From Ustilago trichophora (Eukaryota; Basidiomycota; Ustilaginomycetes; Ustilaginales; Ustilaginaceae), in contig OOIN01000003.1 of the NCBI GenBank assembly GCA_900323505.1, forward strand, positions 2,046,001-2,110,000: 64,000 nucleotides of DNA, in the 5' to 3' direction. The position numbers and the translations under genes are program-made. This document shows positions 37,566 to 46,776 of this stretch, one piece after another (position 1 is the first letter of the stretch; each line of letters opens with the position of its first letter). The notes beneath the pieces are model-generated. The model was given only the letters and a program-made list of their open reading frames with translations. It was not told the DNA's origin and ran no database searches.

Positions 37566-40302
37566 TCAGTTTGCAGATATTGCCAAAATTGGCGAGCTAG
37601 CTTTGACCTGTTGGACGTTTCTTGTACGCAGAGACACTATGAACGGTGGAATGAAGCTCGGCGAGGTAGCTAGGGCCATCCATGTGGTGGATGCGATGGG
37701 TTGCCTTGATCGAGGGATGGCAGAGTGTAAGGTTCTCAGCTGCGTTTCGTTGCTGTGTTCGTTCAAGCCAAACAAATTCCAAAGATCATCGCAGGCATCT
37801 TTGGTGAGACGCTTCAGCACCGGAAAGACAGAGGCGTTGGAACCTCGGATCAACAGATGGTGGGCACGATCTGGGCGATTCGCGTCGCTGGCCGGTGACA
37901 TGGCTTGACTTGTTTCAGCCAAATCGTCTAGATCCATATCGTCGACAGGGCCCCAAGCCGCCTCCGGGTCATCTAGGATAATCTGGTCATGAGTCTGATT
38001 AGTGACCTCTGCAGGAGCGCGCAAGTCGAGAAACGGTTTCAAGGCAGGTTTCCATTGTGGTCATGGGGGAGGATGACATGAATTCGTCGTCAATGGAACT
38101 GGTGCATAGCCAGTGACAAGGTTCAAAGAATTTGGTAAATTCGCCATCGCCGTTCCGATTCTTGACCTGCAGTGCCACGTATGAGAATCGATTAGGATCG
38201 ATGGGCTCGTCGCCACGCGGCGCGTGGCCAGGCGAGTGGTAAATCGGAATGACGAGGTCCCATTGCGGCTGTCCCAGCTGGCCGTAGAAGGCAGTCTGTC
38301 GCATCCAGTGCTCGGCTAGCAACATTGGATCTAGGTGACCCGGCTGGAGAGTGCCTCCCAATCTCATCCAATGCGTGAAGTTGATATAGTATTCTGCCGA
38401 CCAGGAGCACAGGTCTTGCCTCAGGCTTTGCGGTCCAACGAGGCATTCGAGCCAGTCTTTCAGACAGACGTACTTGCTCTGCGCCACGAAAAGGTTGAAT
38501 TGCTGGCTGAACAGCGTGCCGGGGGAGGGGTGCTGGAGGGTCGACTCTACAGCGGCGGCCGCGACCAGATCGGCAGCCAGGCAGCAGAGAAGTCGTATAC
38601 ACTCCTCGCCCTCTTCTCCCAACATGATGCCAGCACTGCGGTGCGTATCTGCAAGCACCTCGATTGCTGTGCTCCACCTTTCTATGCACTTTTCGACGGA
38701 AATCAACAGAGTCGCCTCGAAAGAGCGAGGCGGCGGCGAGGGCTAGCACAGGTTCCGAGGGGCTAGATGTTCGGAAAAAGTCGGTGTTGTACAACTCGCC
38801 GACAATACGCAGATGATGCGAGACGAGGTCTTGTTGGGCTGGCGCTCAGGCACACTGGTTGAGATGCGGGTGTTTTGGTGGCCGACAAAGAAGAGTGGCA
38901 GGCATTGTCCCAGGAGGGAGAATACGCAGGCATGATGGTTGTACGCGTCCGGTTCCGACCACTTTTCCGAGTCGTTGATGCGTTCAGGCAGCAACTTGAG
39001 CAGAATGTTGCAGAGATTTGGGCGGTACAGGCTCGGGTTGAGATCAGGTTTCCAAAGGTCGCTGTAGAGGCCTGTTGACCACAGCGGACGGCCAAATAGC
39101 CGGATGAGGTCGACGAGATGATCGTGCGTGAGCCGCCCATCCAGCAACCTTTGCTTGTAGTTGTCCTTTTTGGGAACAAATGCAACATCGAAAGGGAGAT
39201 AGATGAAGGGTGGAAGAACGAGTTGGCCGGTGTCTGCGTCGTCAAGTCGAAGAGATGCTTTTACAGCTTCTTGGCCCGCAAGATGTGCAATGTTGGAATC
39301 AGTGTCGACAAAGCAGAGTCAGGTGAATTCTGGATTGCTCTCCCGCCAAAGGCGACGGAAGATAGGCAGGAGCGCCTGGAAGCCCGCGACCTCGTCAAGG
39401 CAGAGAAAGAAGAAGTGCTTTTGATTCAACGACTTGGGAAGAAGAGCTTCGAGACGCCTGAGATCATGGCAGATGTACTTGGCAGACGCATATTGGGCGT
39501 ACCGGACCGGTTCCTGATCTTTGGCAGAAGCATTGGCCATGTCACTTGTGATGCCTTCCTGGTGCTCAGTCGCATGCTCCGTCAAATAACCTGTCGTAGT
39601 TTCCTGATTCGCATCCTTTTTTGGATCAAAGTGGCTTTTGGCAAATCTCGAACGAGACGGTGCCTGAGCCCTTTTTTTTGGGCGCTGGGACGAGAGCTGG
39701 ACGGCGAGCTTCGTTTTGCCAGTGCCCGAGGATTGTAGGATAGGAAACGTCTTTGCGTAGATTTTGTTGTTATTCCTGCATGCAAAGTTGTAGCATTCGT
39801 TTGTGTAGGTGATCAAGGAATCAACTGCCTGGCCGTAAAAGGGGCGGTTGAAGTCGACGCGAACTTGCAAGCTAGAGTGGTTGTTGAGGTTGAGATCGAC
39901 ATCAGGGACGTAGCGGAATGCGAGCGGAATGATACGGAGGAGCATGTTGATGAGCTTGTCTCGGCCATTCAAGCCTTGGATTGGCTGGACGTCTGAGAAG
40001 AGAGACTCGTTGGTGTCGACTGCCTCGACCAGATCGACGCCAGTTGTGCGTGCCTGAAGTCGGCCGTTGCGACCCCACAGGTATGTGGCACGACATTCTG
40101 TGTATTGCGTGGCTTTTACGATTGGGCCGGGTCGCTCCAAGTCAAAATGCGGGCAAATCTGTGCCGGTTTGAGCTCGCTGTCTGGCCCGAGATTGAGCTT
40201 GACGAGCGATTTCGACCCGACGCACCGGATTACACGGATCGACGCCCATGATCCTTCACAGAGATTGTTCGGCCACTCGATACAATGGGTGCAGCGCTTG
40301 AC
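37566..40302 (-). pseudogene. Decayed gene for a P-loop NTPase/nuclease-like protein (CRN-type effector family resemblance)
   Basis: Coding fragments lie in order on one strand across 2.7 kb but in changing frames. From the 5' side they show a divergent P-loop (LQSSGTGKTKLAV), a Walker-B-like FFFLCLDEVAGF, and then an in-frame TGA at 39319-39321 with family-like sequence continuing straight on. Later come one shift out of frame before about 38810, a return by about 38720, and another shift near 38030. The downstream part has WDLVIPIY followed by YVALQVKNRN, resembling a PD-(D/E)xK nuclease core, and ends with LLIRGSNASVFPVL. No intron signals explain the breaks. This NTPase plus nuclease-like order recalls the CRN-type proteins expanded in some basidiomycetes; the assignment is from memory of family patterns. 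No ATG was found at the 5' end, which lies 135 bp after the next gene's stop. It is most likely nonfunctional. Confidence 0.7.
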
Positions 40303-40437
40303 TCACTTTGCTCAATCCAAGTCACATCTTGTCTCCCTCGCATCGGATGAATCCAGAAATGTATGCTATTGCGGCGAATAAAGAATCTAAATGCAGGATG
40401 GGGTATATGCTGATGGAGTAGCAGAGCGGCGGCGCTT

Positions 40438-42207
40438 CTACATGGCATGCTTGGACATGCCGCGGATCTTAGGACCAAACTTATACAGCAGGAAGGGAAT
40501 GGGTACCAGGATGAGCGCAATGAAGCCCAGCAGGGACGACGCCCACTGTGGAGTCAGGTTCAAGTACATGGCCGTGCTGAAAAGGGGAAATCCGAATCCT
40601 GCGGCAGAACGGCAGACAGTGTTGGCAGCCAACGCCGAAGCTGCGTTCATGAGATAGACGTCGATGAGGTAGTTAAAGATGCCCAGGAAGCAGAAGAGTA
40701 CTCCGAAACCGATGAAGCTTCCAGCCATCATGGGAGACCAGTAGCTGATGGAAGGGTAGGAGGTCCAACCGAACCAGAAGAAGGCTACGACGAGGAAGGG
40801 GCCTGCCAACATGACGGGGTAGAGACGCTCCTCGGGAGGTACACGCATGATGCCTTCCGCCTTGAGCTTATCGGCAAGCTTGGCGTATTTGGGGTTGAAG
40901 TAAACGACGTAGAGGGCGACTGCGGCACATCCACCGAGGAAAAAGGGGATGAACATGAGTCCTGATACTCCGGCATTGAAACCGTGGCCGAGGGAGAAGA
41001 CGATGGGGAAGGCCTCGAAAAGCAGGTAGACGACACCATAGACGAAAGAAAGGTAGATGGTCATGACGAGTAGCATGGGTTCCTGTGCGAGCATGATGAA
41101 TGGCTTGAGAAGGGTCTTGTTGAGACGATCCTTCCACTCGATCTTGACGAGTTCGATGGGGGCCTTGTAACGGTCGTCTCCGGTTTCCTTTCGAATCCTG
41201 CGCGCCTTTTTGAGCAAGATGATGGGTGCGTATGTCTCTGGCAGCGTAAAGACGACTAGCGCCAGACAGACACCCGAGAAAATGGTGCAGACCCAGAAGA
41301 GCCACCTCCACGAGGTGCCGCTGACTGAGATGAATCCAGACACAATGGGTCCCAGCGCAGGTCCAGCAAAGGGAGCCAGGGAGAAGAGCGAAAGGGCGAT
41401 ACCACGAGTCTTGGCATCCCACAGATCGGCAATGACACCGCCAGAGTTGGTCAATGGTGAAGCGGCAAACGTTCCAGCAAGGAAGCGGAAGACGAGGATG
41501 GAGCCGGTGTTTTGCGAAAGAGCGCAGCCGATGTTGAAGCAGGTGTAGATGAACATGGCTACTATGAAGACGGGTTTACGACCAAACTGTTCGGACAAGG
41601 GACCCCAGAGGAGAGGACCGAGGCAGTAACCAGCGACAAAGATCGACAGACTGAGGACGGCGACTTCCCTTCCGAAGCCAAACTGACGTTCGAGTTGAGG
41701 GATGACACCGGAAGGGGCGGAAGAGGTGAACGTCGAGTTGAGCACAAGGAGACCGGCGAGCATGGTGAGATACCATCGGTAGGTTCGCGACCAAGTGAAA
41801 GGGTTCTCGGAATCGTTCTCGCCTTCCCAGTGGACAATGACGACATCCTTGCCGGCTTGCGACTGGAAGCGCTCGAGGTGATTTTCGGTCTCTGCGCGTT
41901 CGAGATCTCCGCCAAAGGGATGTGTGGTGTCGTTGGCCTCGCTACGGTCGCGACGGGAAAAGGTGCGGGTGGGACGCGTGGCGTTAGGATCGGAGCCATC
42001 AGCTGGGATATAAGTAGGGGCCGTCTGGGGTACAAAGCCGACAGAAGCGCCCTTGATGGGTGCAGCGGGAGCAGCGACAGCGTCTTCCTTTTCAGACATG
42101 GAGTTGTCGCCGTGTCCTACGGCAGTGGCAGCATCACCGTTGCTCGAAGAGTTTTGCTTCTCGAGATCGAGATTGGACTCGGTGTTGGTCGTTGGGTGGG
42201 ACGACAT
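40438..42207 (-). CDS. MFS multidrug transporter, DHA1 (12-TM) family
   Basis: Single exon, 589 residues from MSSHPTTN; an in-frame Met 8 codons upstream is possible. The first ~140 residues are polar. The first membrane segment follows the typical ENPFTWSRTYRWYLT lead-in of fungal DHA1 drug:H+ antiporters. The loop-2/3 signature is GPLSEQFGRKPVFI, and the motif-C region is SLAPFAGPALGPIVSGFI. The central loop with PETYAPIILLKKARRIRK is diagnostic of the FLU1/TPO/CYHR-like branch. Likely role: proton-driven export of drugs, polyamines or other xenobiotics at the plasma membrane. The promoter carries a TATA element and a perfect CRE, so stress or cAMP regulation is possible. Confidence 0.92.
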   Translation of the reverse strand: MSSHPTTNTESNLDLEKQNSSSNGDAATAVGHGDNSMSEKEDAVAAPAAPIKGASVGFVPQTAPTYIPADGSDPNATRPTRTFSRRDRSEANDTTHPFGGDLERAETENHLERFQSQAGKDVVIVHWEGENDSENPFTWSRTYRWYLTMLAGLLVLNSTFTSSAPSGVIPQLERQFGFGREVAVLSLSIFVAGYCLGPLLWGPLSEQFGRKPVFIVAMFIYTCFNIGCALSQNTGSILVFRFLAGTFAASPLTNSGGVIADLWDAKTRGIALSLFSLAPFAGPALGPIVSGFISVSGTSWRWLFWVCTIFSGVCLALVVFTLPETYAPIILLKKARRIRKETGDDRYKAPIELVKIEWKDRLNKTLLKPFIMLAQEPMLLVMTIYLSFVYGVVYLLFEAFPIVFSLGHGFNAGVSGLMFIPFFLGGCAAVALYVVYFNPKYAKLADKLKAEGIMRVPPEERLYPVMLAGPFLVVAFFWFGWTSYPSISYWSPMMAGSFIGFGVLFCFLGIFNYLIDVYLMNAASALAANTVCRSAAGFGFPLFSTAMYLNLTPQWASSLLGFIALILVPIPFLLYKFGPKIRGMSKHAM

Positions 42208-42310
42208 GGTGTGTGTGAGTTTGTGTCGCACGGGGGCGGGAGCCTGTGTACGAGGCAGTCTAAGACGACGGGGTTGAGGTTGAAGTGGATGGGTGGCTGG
42301 AAAAGAAAGT

Positions 42311-42318
42311 TGACGTCA
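42311..42318. promoter_or_regulatory. Perfect CRE site (TGACGTCA)
   Basis: An 8-bp palindrome about 104 bp upstream of the transporter ATG. This is the binding site of ATF/CREB-type bZIP factors. Confidence 0.5.
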
Positions 42319-42329
42319 AGATGAGGGTG

Positions 42330-42335
42330 TATATA
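42330..42335 (-). promoter_or_regulatory. TATA box of the DHA1 transporter gene
   Basis: AATATATACACC on the minus strand, about 123 bp upstream of the ATG and just upstream of the CRE palindrome. Confidence 0.5.
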
Positions 42336-43283
42336 TTGCCTGGAGAATTGCTCGAGGATCGACGAGGGATGAGAGAAAAAAAAACTTATCAACCACGGAT
42401 GAACCACATGCTAAACACATACGGAACTCAAAGACCGAAAGCAGCAACAACATCGCAAAGCCAAAGAGAGAGAGAGAAAAAAAAAAGTTTGGTGTTGGAC
42501 ACTCCCTGCATGCATCATCGGAGGAATACTGTACACAGAGTCGAACCGGAGGGAAACAGATCGCTTTGTGTGGCTTGCAGTTAACTGGATTCTTTCTTTT
42601 TCTGAAAAGTCCAGAACGCTATATCCGTTGGTGCATGGACAAGGTGGTAAGGAGGCTCGGGAAAGCAATAGCTCACACTGTCTAGAAGGCAGTTCAGTCA
42701 TGCGATAGAGTGGTGCAACTTTGAGCTGTGAAATTTGCTCCTCGGAGAAGAGACAAACATCGCACATCGTCGACCGCGGCGTTTCCAGACAACAACAATA
42801 GCAACAACACATCGGTTAAATTCGCCCATTTGTCCTGAAACGACTTTCCTCCGCGGAGGAGGAGGAGCGGACAACGCTCCTGCCCTCGCGCAAAGACCTC
42901 CTTGATTTGTTGACATTGTACCAACCTGAAGAGAGCTTGCATCAAGTTGTTGTGTTCCAACATGAGTGGGTGAGTGGCAGCATGGTTGTTGCTATCAGAT
43001 CTTTCCTATAATGGCCCGACAGAGATGATGTTGGTCAGTCTACTGTATGGTGTTGCATCGTATACTGTACTGTACACCTTTCTCCATGGACTTTGACCTT
43101 GTACGGCAGCGAATTCAATCTCCGAATTTCGCCCTTACCAAGATATTTGATAGGTACTGTATGCAAGTTCTGAATTGAAATAACCAATTGTTGAATATGC
43201 CCTTTTCTGCTTGCGGAAGATTACAGAGTGTACATTCCGACATCTGGGAATGTCGTCATCCTCTCCTTTTTTTTCTCTCTCTC

Positions 43284-43334
43284 TTTTTTTTTTTTTTTTT
43301 TTTTTTTTTTCTTCTTCTTCTTCTTCTTCTTCTT
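43284..43334. repeat. Poly-T / (CTT)n microsatellite
   Basis: 27 consecutive T residues followed by eight CTT units, a likely hypervariable and assembly-sensitive locus. Confidence 0.9.
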
Positions 43335-44487
43335 GTTGGTCTTTTGCTCCTAGCTTGACCCTGTCGCAATCCAAGCTGTCATCAACAAGCAGCTCTTTCT
43401 TTGACAAAAGGTCAGCTTCTGTGGCAACATGACTTGCGTGGACAAGGGGCCGAATCGAATATCGATAACGACACATGTCTTTGGTGCAGACGTAAGAAAC
43501 CCTTTATTTGACCGGCTGAATCAAAGTCCAGTTGCCGGTACCGCGCGGTGAAGAGGAAAAAAAAAAGTGGCCTTGAGATTGGCACACCAGCACAGCCTAT
43601 GAGAATTCAAGTCGGTCATTTTTACCTTGTTGGCTAATTGAAATTCTAATTTTATTTTATTTTTCTTCGTTTTACGTTTGCTTGCAATGCGATCCGTTTT
43701 TTCCGAAACGTCGGACGAGAAAAGCTCTCCCTCAAAACCCACCATGACTGCTGGTCCCTTAGAAGGATCTGCAATTGGACCCTTCAGCAAACTTTTTATT
43801 TTTCTTTTCTCTCCGAAGTGTCGATCGGTCGTACCTTGCATACTGGTAGCATACCTCATCTAATCCAGCTCGCTCGCATACAGTACTACAGTATATCAGA
43901 AAGTTTCCAAGATGCACATTTCTCAAAACTTTTCGTGTGTCTGCAACCGGTTACTGGTGACCCCTTCAATAGCCGGATATCCGCCGCCTATGACCGTGGT
44001 GCTGTCCATCTGGCAACACAGACAAGTTCAACCATGCTGTTCAGCCCAGGCTAAAGTGCGGTCTGGACTGTGCCATGCCCGTTGCAAGTTCGATGGAAAG
44101 AGCAAATGAATGGGTCTCGCTCGACTCTTGGGTCTCGGAGAATTATTCAGACTCTCGTACCTCGTGGTTTGGCTGGATCGCCTTGGCGTCGGAGGGCGAT
44201 GCTGTGATTCCGACCCCTTTGTGTCGATCATAACTCGCTTGCGGCCGGTATGTTGCTTTCAGAGAACCCTCGTCTCGGCCTAAGCAGCATCCAATGGAAT
44301 CATGGTTCTGAAACGAAGCCTTTTTTTTGCCCGGTGCTCACATGCTTCGAGCGTACGCACCAAATGCTTGCATCGTCTCTCTCAGCCGAATTCGAGGCCA
44401 CTTGTGGGAGTTTGTACATCGTCCCAGGAGAAAGAGCGAGCAGGTGCAAGTGTTGGGTGTCAGATTCTTATTATTGCCTTGGCTGAG

Positions 44488-46446
44488 CTAGGACTTGACG
44501 ACAAGCAGCACCTCAGGAAAAGTGCCTGCAGCGGGGTCCCATCGCTGAAGAGACACACGTATCGGTTCTTCCTCGTCACGTGCATCTCGTCTATCCAGAG
44601 GGTTGGTGCGACTCACGTTTGGTAGAGTCGTGGACGACTGTCTTGCTTCATCCGGCCTCTCTTCCAGCAAGCCAAAGTGACGCTCGATCAACCAGACACG
44701 ATTGCGAAAGCCAATTTGATGCAATCCGTTTCCCTCTTGTGCCAACTTTGCTTCGGGCAGATCCTTTCTCAGATCAACGTGTTGCGATTGCCGTTGCATG
44801 CGACGTTCTCGATTGGCATCGGTGCACACCTGAGCGATCCACTGAATCTCTCTTTCTCCCAGACTTGTTTCGGAGGACGAGGATGCGAGGATGTGCAGCG
44901 TTTCCAGATGAGCAAGTTGACAAAGTAGAGCGGCGAGTCGTGGCAGATCGTCTTCCCAGATCTGGATCACCAGATCACGCACGTTGACGCAGTGCTGCGT
45001 GATTACTCCAAGCTGGTCGAGGGACAGGCCGATGCCGTGGAGTCGTAGTTTTGTTAGCTGGGCGCCACGGCTTCCGACAAGGCGAGTAAGAAACCAAGTT
45101 GGCAGCAAGGGAAGGTTGCTGGGAGGAGTTGATGTTTTTGACGCACCATATCGCACACTACCTTCTGGTGGCGGTCCTGAGAAACGGCGAATCCAGTCAT
45201 TCGATGTCCAAGGAGCACTTGCGTTGCCATTTGCATCGGTGCGTACCGCTTGGACGTACTCTCCTTGCTCGTCGTAGTCTGACTCCTCATCGTCCAGATT
45301 GTCGAGGTCTACTAACCCATCGTCACCCTCGTGACCGCCGTCCATCGCTGGTCGGGAGCCGGATCCAGCATAGTGCGTCAGCTCCTCCAGATTTTCCGCT
45401 AGTTCAATCAACTTTGCAAAGTCGCTGTAGAAATCGTTGAGCGAGGATGCCGGCAACGAACGTGTCCCGGAAGAGGATGCAGATCTGGGATATGTCAGCG
45501 AAAGCAAACGCAACGAGGATGCATACGGGTGTAAGAGGCCCACGTCTTGGGCTTGAATGTTGAGACCTTCCATCGCAAGGTCGCTGACGCCTTGCCCACC
45601 TTGAGAAGCGCATCGGAGAATCGCTTCGATTCCTCGTCCTGTGACTGCTCGGCAGCCTGCAAGCGAGAGTCGCCGTAAATGCTTGAGGTGTGGTGCTAGC
45701 GCCATCAGGATCGCATCAGTGAGGTGTGGAGAGTGCTGACATAGGATGCTCAGACTACGCAAGCCTGTTGGCTCCTCAAAGATGTCATCGTTTATCCGAG
45801 CTGCATCCATGCGAGATGCCAGCGTCGCCGTGGCCGAGTCGCTTGCAGATCCTTTGACTAGTTTCTCGGCAATGTCGACCAGCCCTCTCAACGTAGCCTT
45901 CTCCGGCAGAATCAAGCTGAGACCCTGTATGGTGAGAGGTACATACTTGAGCAGCGTTGAAGTCGTCCACAACCGCGCATCGCCAGCGAGTTCCAGCCTG
46001 CGCAGCTTCGGCGAGGAGCTGAGCAAAGTCGGCAGCACTCGGTCGTTCAAGCTCCCTGCACGTGTCCAGACGAGCTCTTCCAGGTTGATTGCATGGACAA
46101 AGGTCGTATCGATGTCGATCTCTAGCTGCTCTAAGCGCTCAGCATCGAGCCCAAAGGGGTATACTCGCAACTCGATGACCTTGACCAGGCGACATAGATC
46201 TGGATTGCTGCCAAGGCAGGAAAAGACGAGTTTGAGACGGGCCTGGTCACGTAGAAAGAGGCGTTCGTAGAGGAGAGGCGTGGCGATCTCGCTGAAGAGG
46301 CGACATACAAGTGCACATGCTGCCAAGTCTCGTACTCGATGGCGTAGATGTGATAGGATGGGAACGAGGAGGTCCAGAGGTAGCGCTCCTAGCAGACCGA
46401 GGCTGCCGAGATGTGAGTTCATGGGTTGTGTCAACGACTGCGGCAT
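44488..46446 (-). CDS. F-box/leucine-rich-repeat protein
   Basis: Single exon, 652 residues. The N-terminal region (about 19-68) has the F-box pattern LPLDLLVPILSHLRHRVRDLAACALVCRLF and then LYERLFL. Leucine-rich repeats follow (LRRLELAG, LKHLRRLSLAGCRAV, LRLLSLTYP, LTKLRLHG). An acidic insertion lies at about 370-400 (DDGLVDLDNLDDEESDYDE). Known role of the family: substrate receptor of SCF ubiquitin ligases, with the F-box binding Skp1 and the repeats binding the target. The target is unknown. The start at 46446 is the first Met, and the F-box begins a few residues after it. Confidence 0.8.
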   Translation of the reverse strand: MPQSLTQPMNSHLGSLGLLGALPLDLLVPILSHLRHRVRDLAACALVCRLFSEIATPLLYERLFLRDQARLKLVFSCLGSNPDLCRLVKVIELRVYPFGLDAERLEQLEIDIDTTFVHAINLEELVWTRAGSLNDRVLPTLLSSSPKLRRLELAGDARLWTTSTLLKYVPLTIQGLSLILPEKATLRGLVDIAEKLVKGSASDSATATLASRMDAARINDDIFEEPTGLRSLSILCQHSPHLTDAILMALAPHLKHLRRLSLAGCRAVTGRGIEAILRCASQGGQGVSDLAMEGLNIQAQDVGLLHPYASSLRLLSLTYPRSASSSGTRSLPASSLNDFYSDFAKLIELAENLEELTHYAGSGSRPAMDGGHEGDDGLVDLDNLDDEESDYDEQGEYVQAVRTDANGNASAPWTSNDWIRRFSGPPPEGSVRYGASKTSTPPSNLPLLPTWFLTRLVGSRGAQLTKLRLHGIGLSLDQLGVITQHCVNVRDLVIQIWEDDLPRLAALLCQLAHLETLHILASSSSETSLGEREIQWIAQVCTDANRERRMQRQSQHVDLRKDLPEAKLAQEGNGLHQIGFRNRVWLIERHFGLLEERPDEARQSSTTLPNVSRTNPLDRRDARDEEEPIRVSLQRWDPAAGTFPEVLLVVKS

Positions 46447-46776
46447 TCAAAGAGTGACCAGCACTCTCACGCCGCTTTGGATGCTCTCCTTTTTGAGCAT
46501 GAATCAACGAAGAAGGTCAAGCTGCGAGATTGAAAGAGGAAATGTGGATGGTGAGGAGAAGGAAAAGAATCGTCGGATCTGGAAAATGACTTCCAGGTCC
46601 GTGCATGTGGAGGATTGGAAAAGTGCAAAGCCGCAAATACAGTACAGACCGTGTCAACAGCCTACACTCAGCACACGACTTTGACAGGCAGCTTATCACA
46701 CAAACATTACAGCGAAGAACGAATAGACTGTATTGATCAAGTTTCTTGATAGAAAAGGTCTCCCAGCGTCTACATG
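46447..46776. other. Intergenic, 330 bp
   Basis: It lies between two minus-strand genes: promoter of the F-box gene's neighbour side and 5' flank of the F-box gene. Nothing was recognised. Confidence 0.5.

Larger units (their letters stand above)
42208..44487. other. Gene-poor intergenic region, 2.3 kb
   Basis: This is the largest gene-free stretch in the window. It holds the DHA1 transporter promoter, a poly-T/CTT microsatellite at 43284-43334, and A- or T-rich runs. ORFs are short and without recognisable content. I could not identify an RNA gene. Confidence 0.5.

Noticed and set aside
39300..39345. In-frame TGA of the CRN-like gene explained as part of an intron
   Set aside because: Family-like sequence runs directly through both sides of the TGA with no donor or acceptor nearby, so a nonsense change is simpler.
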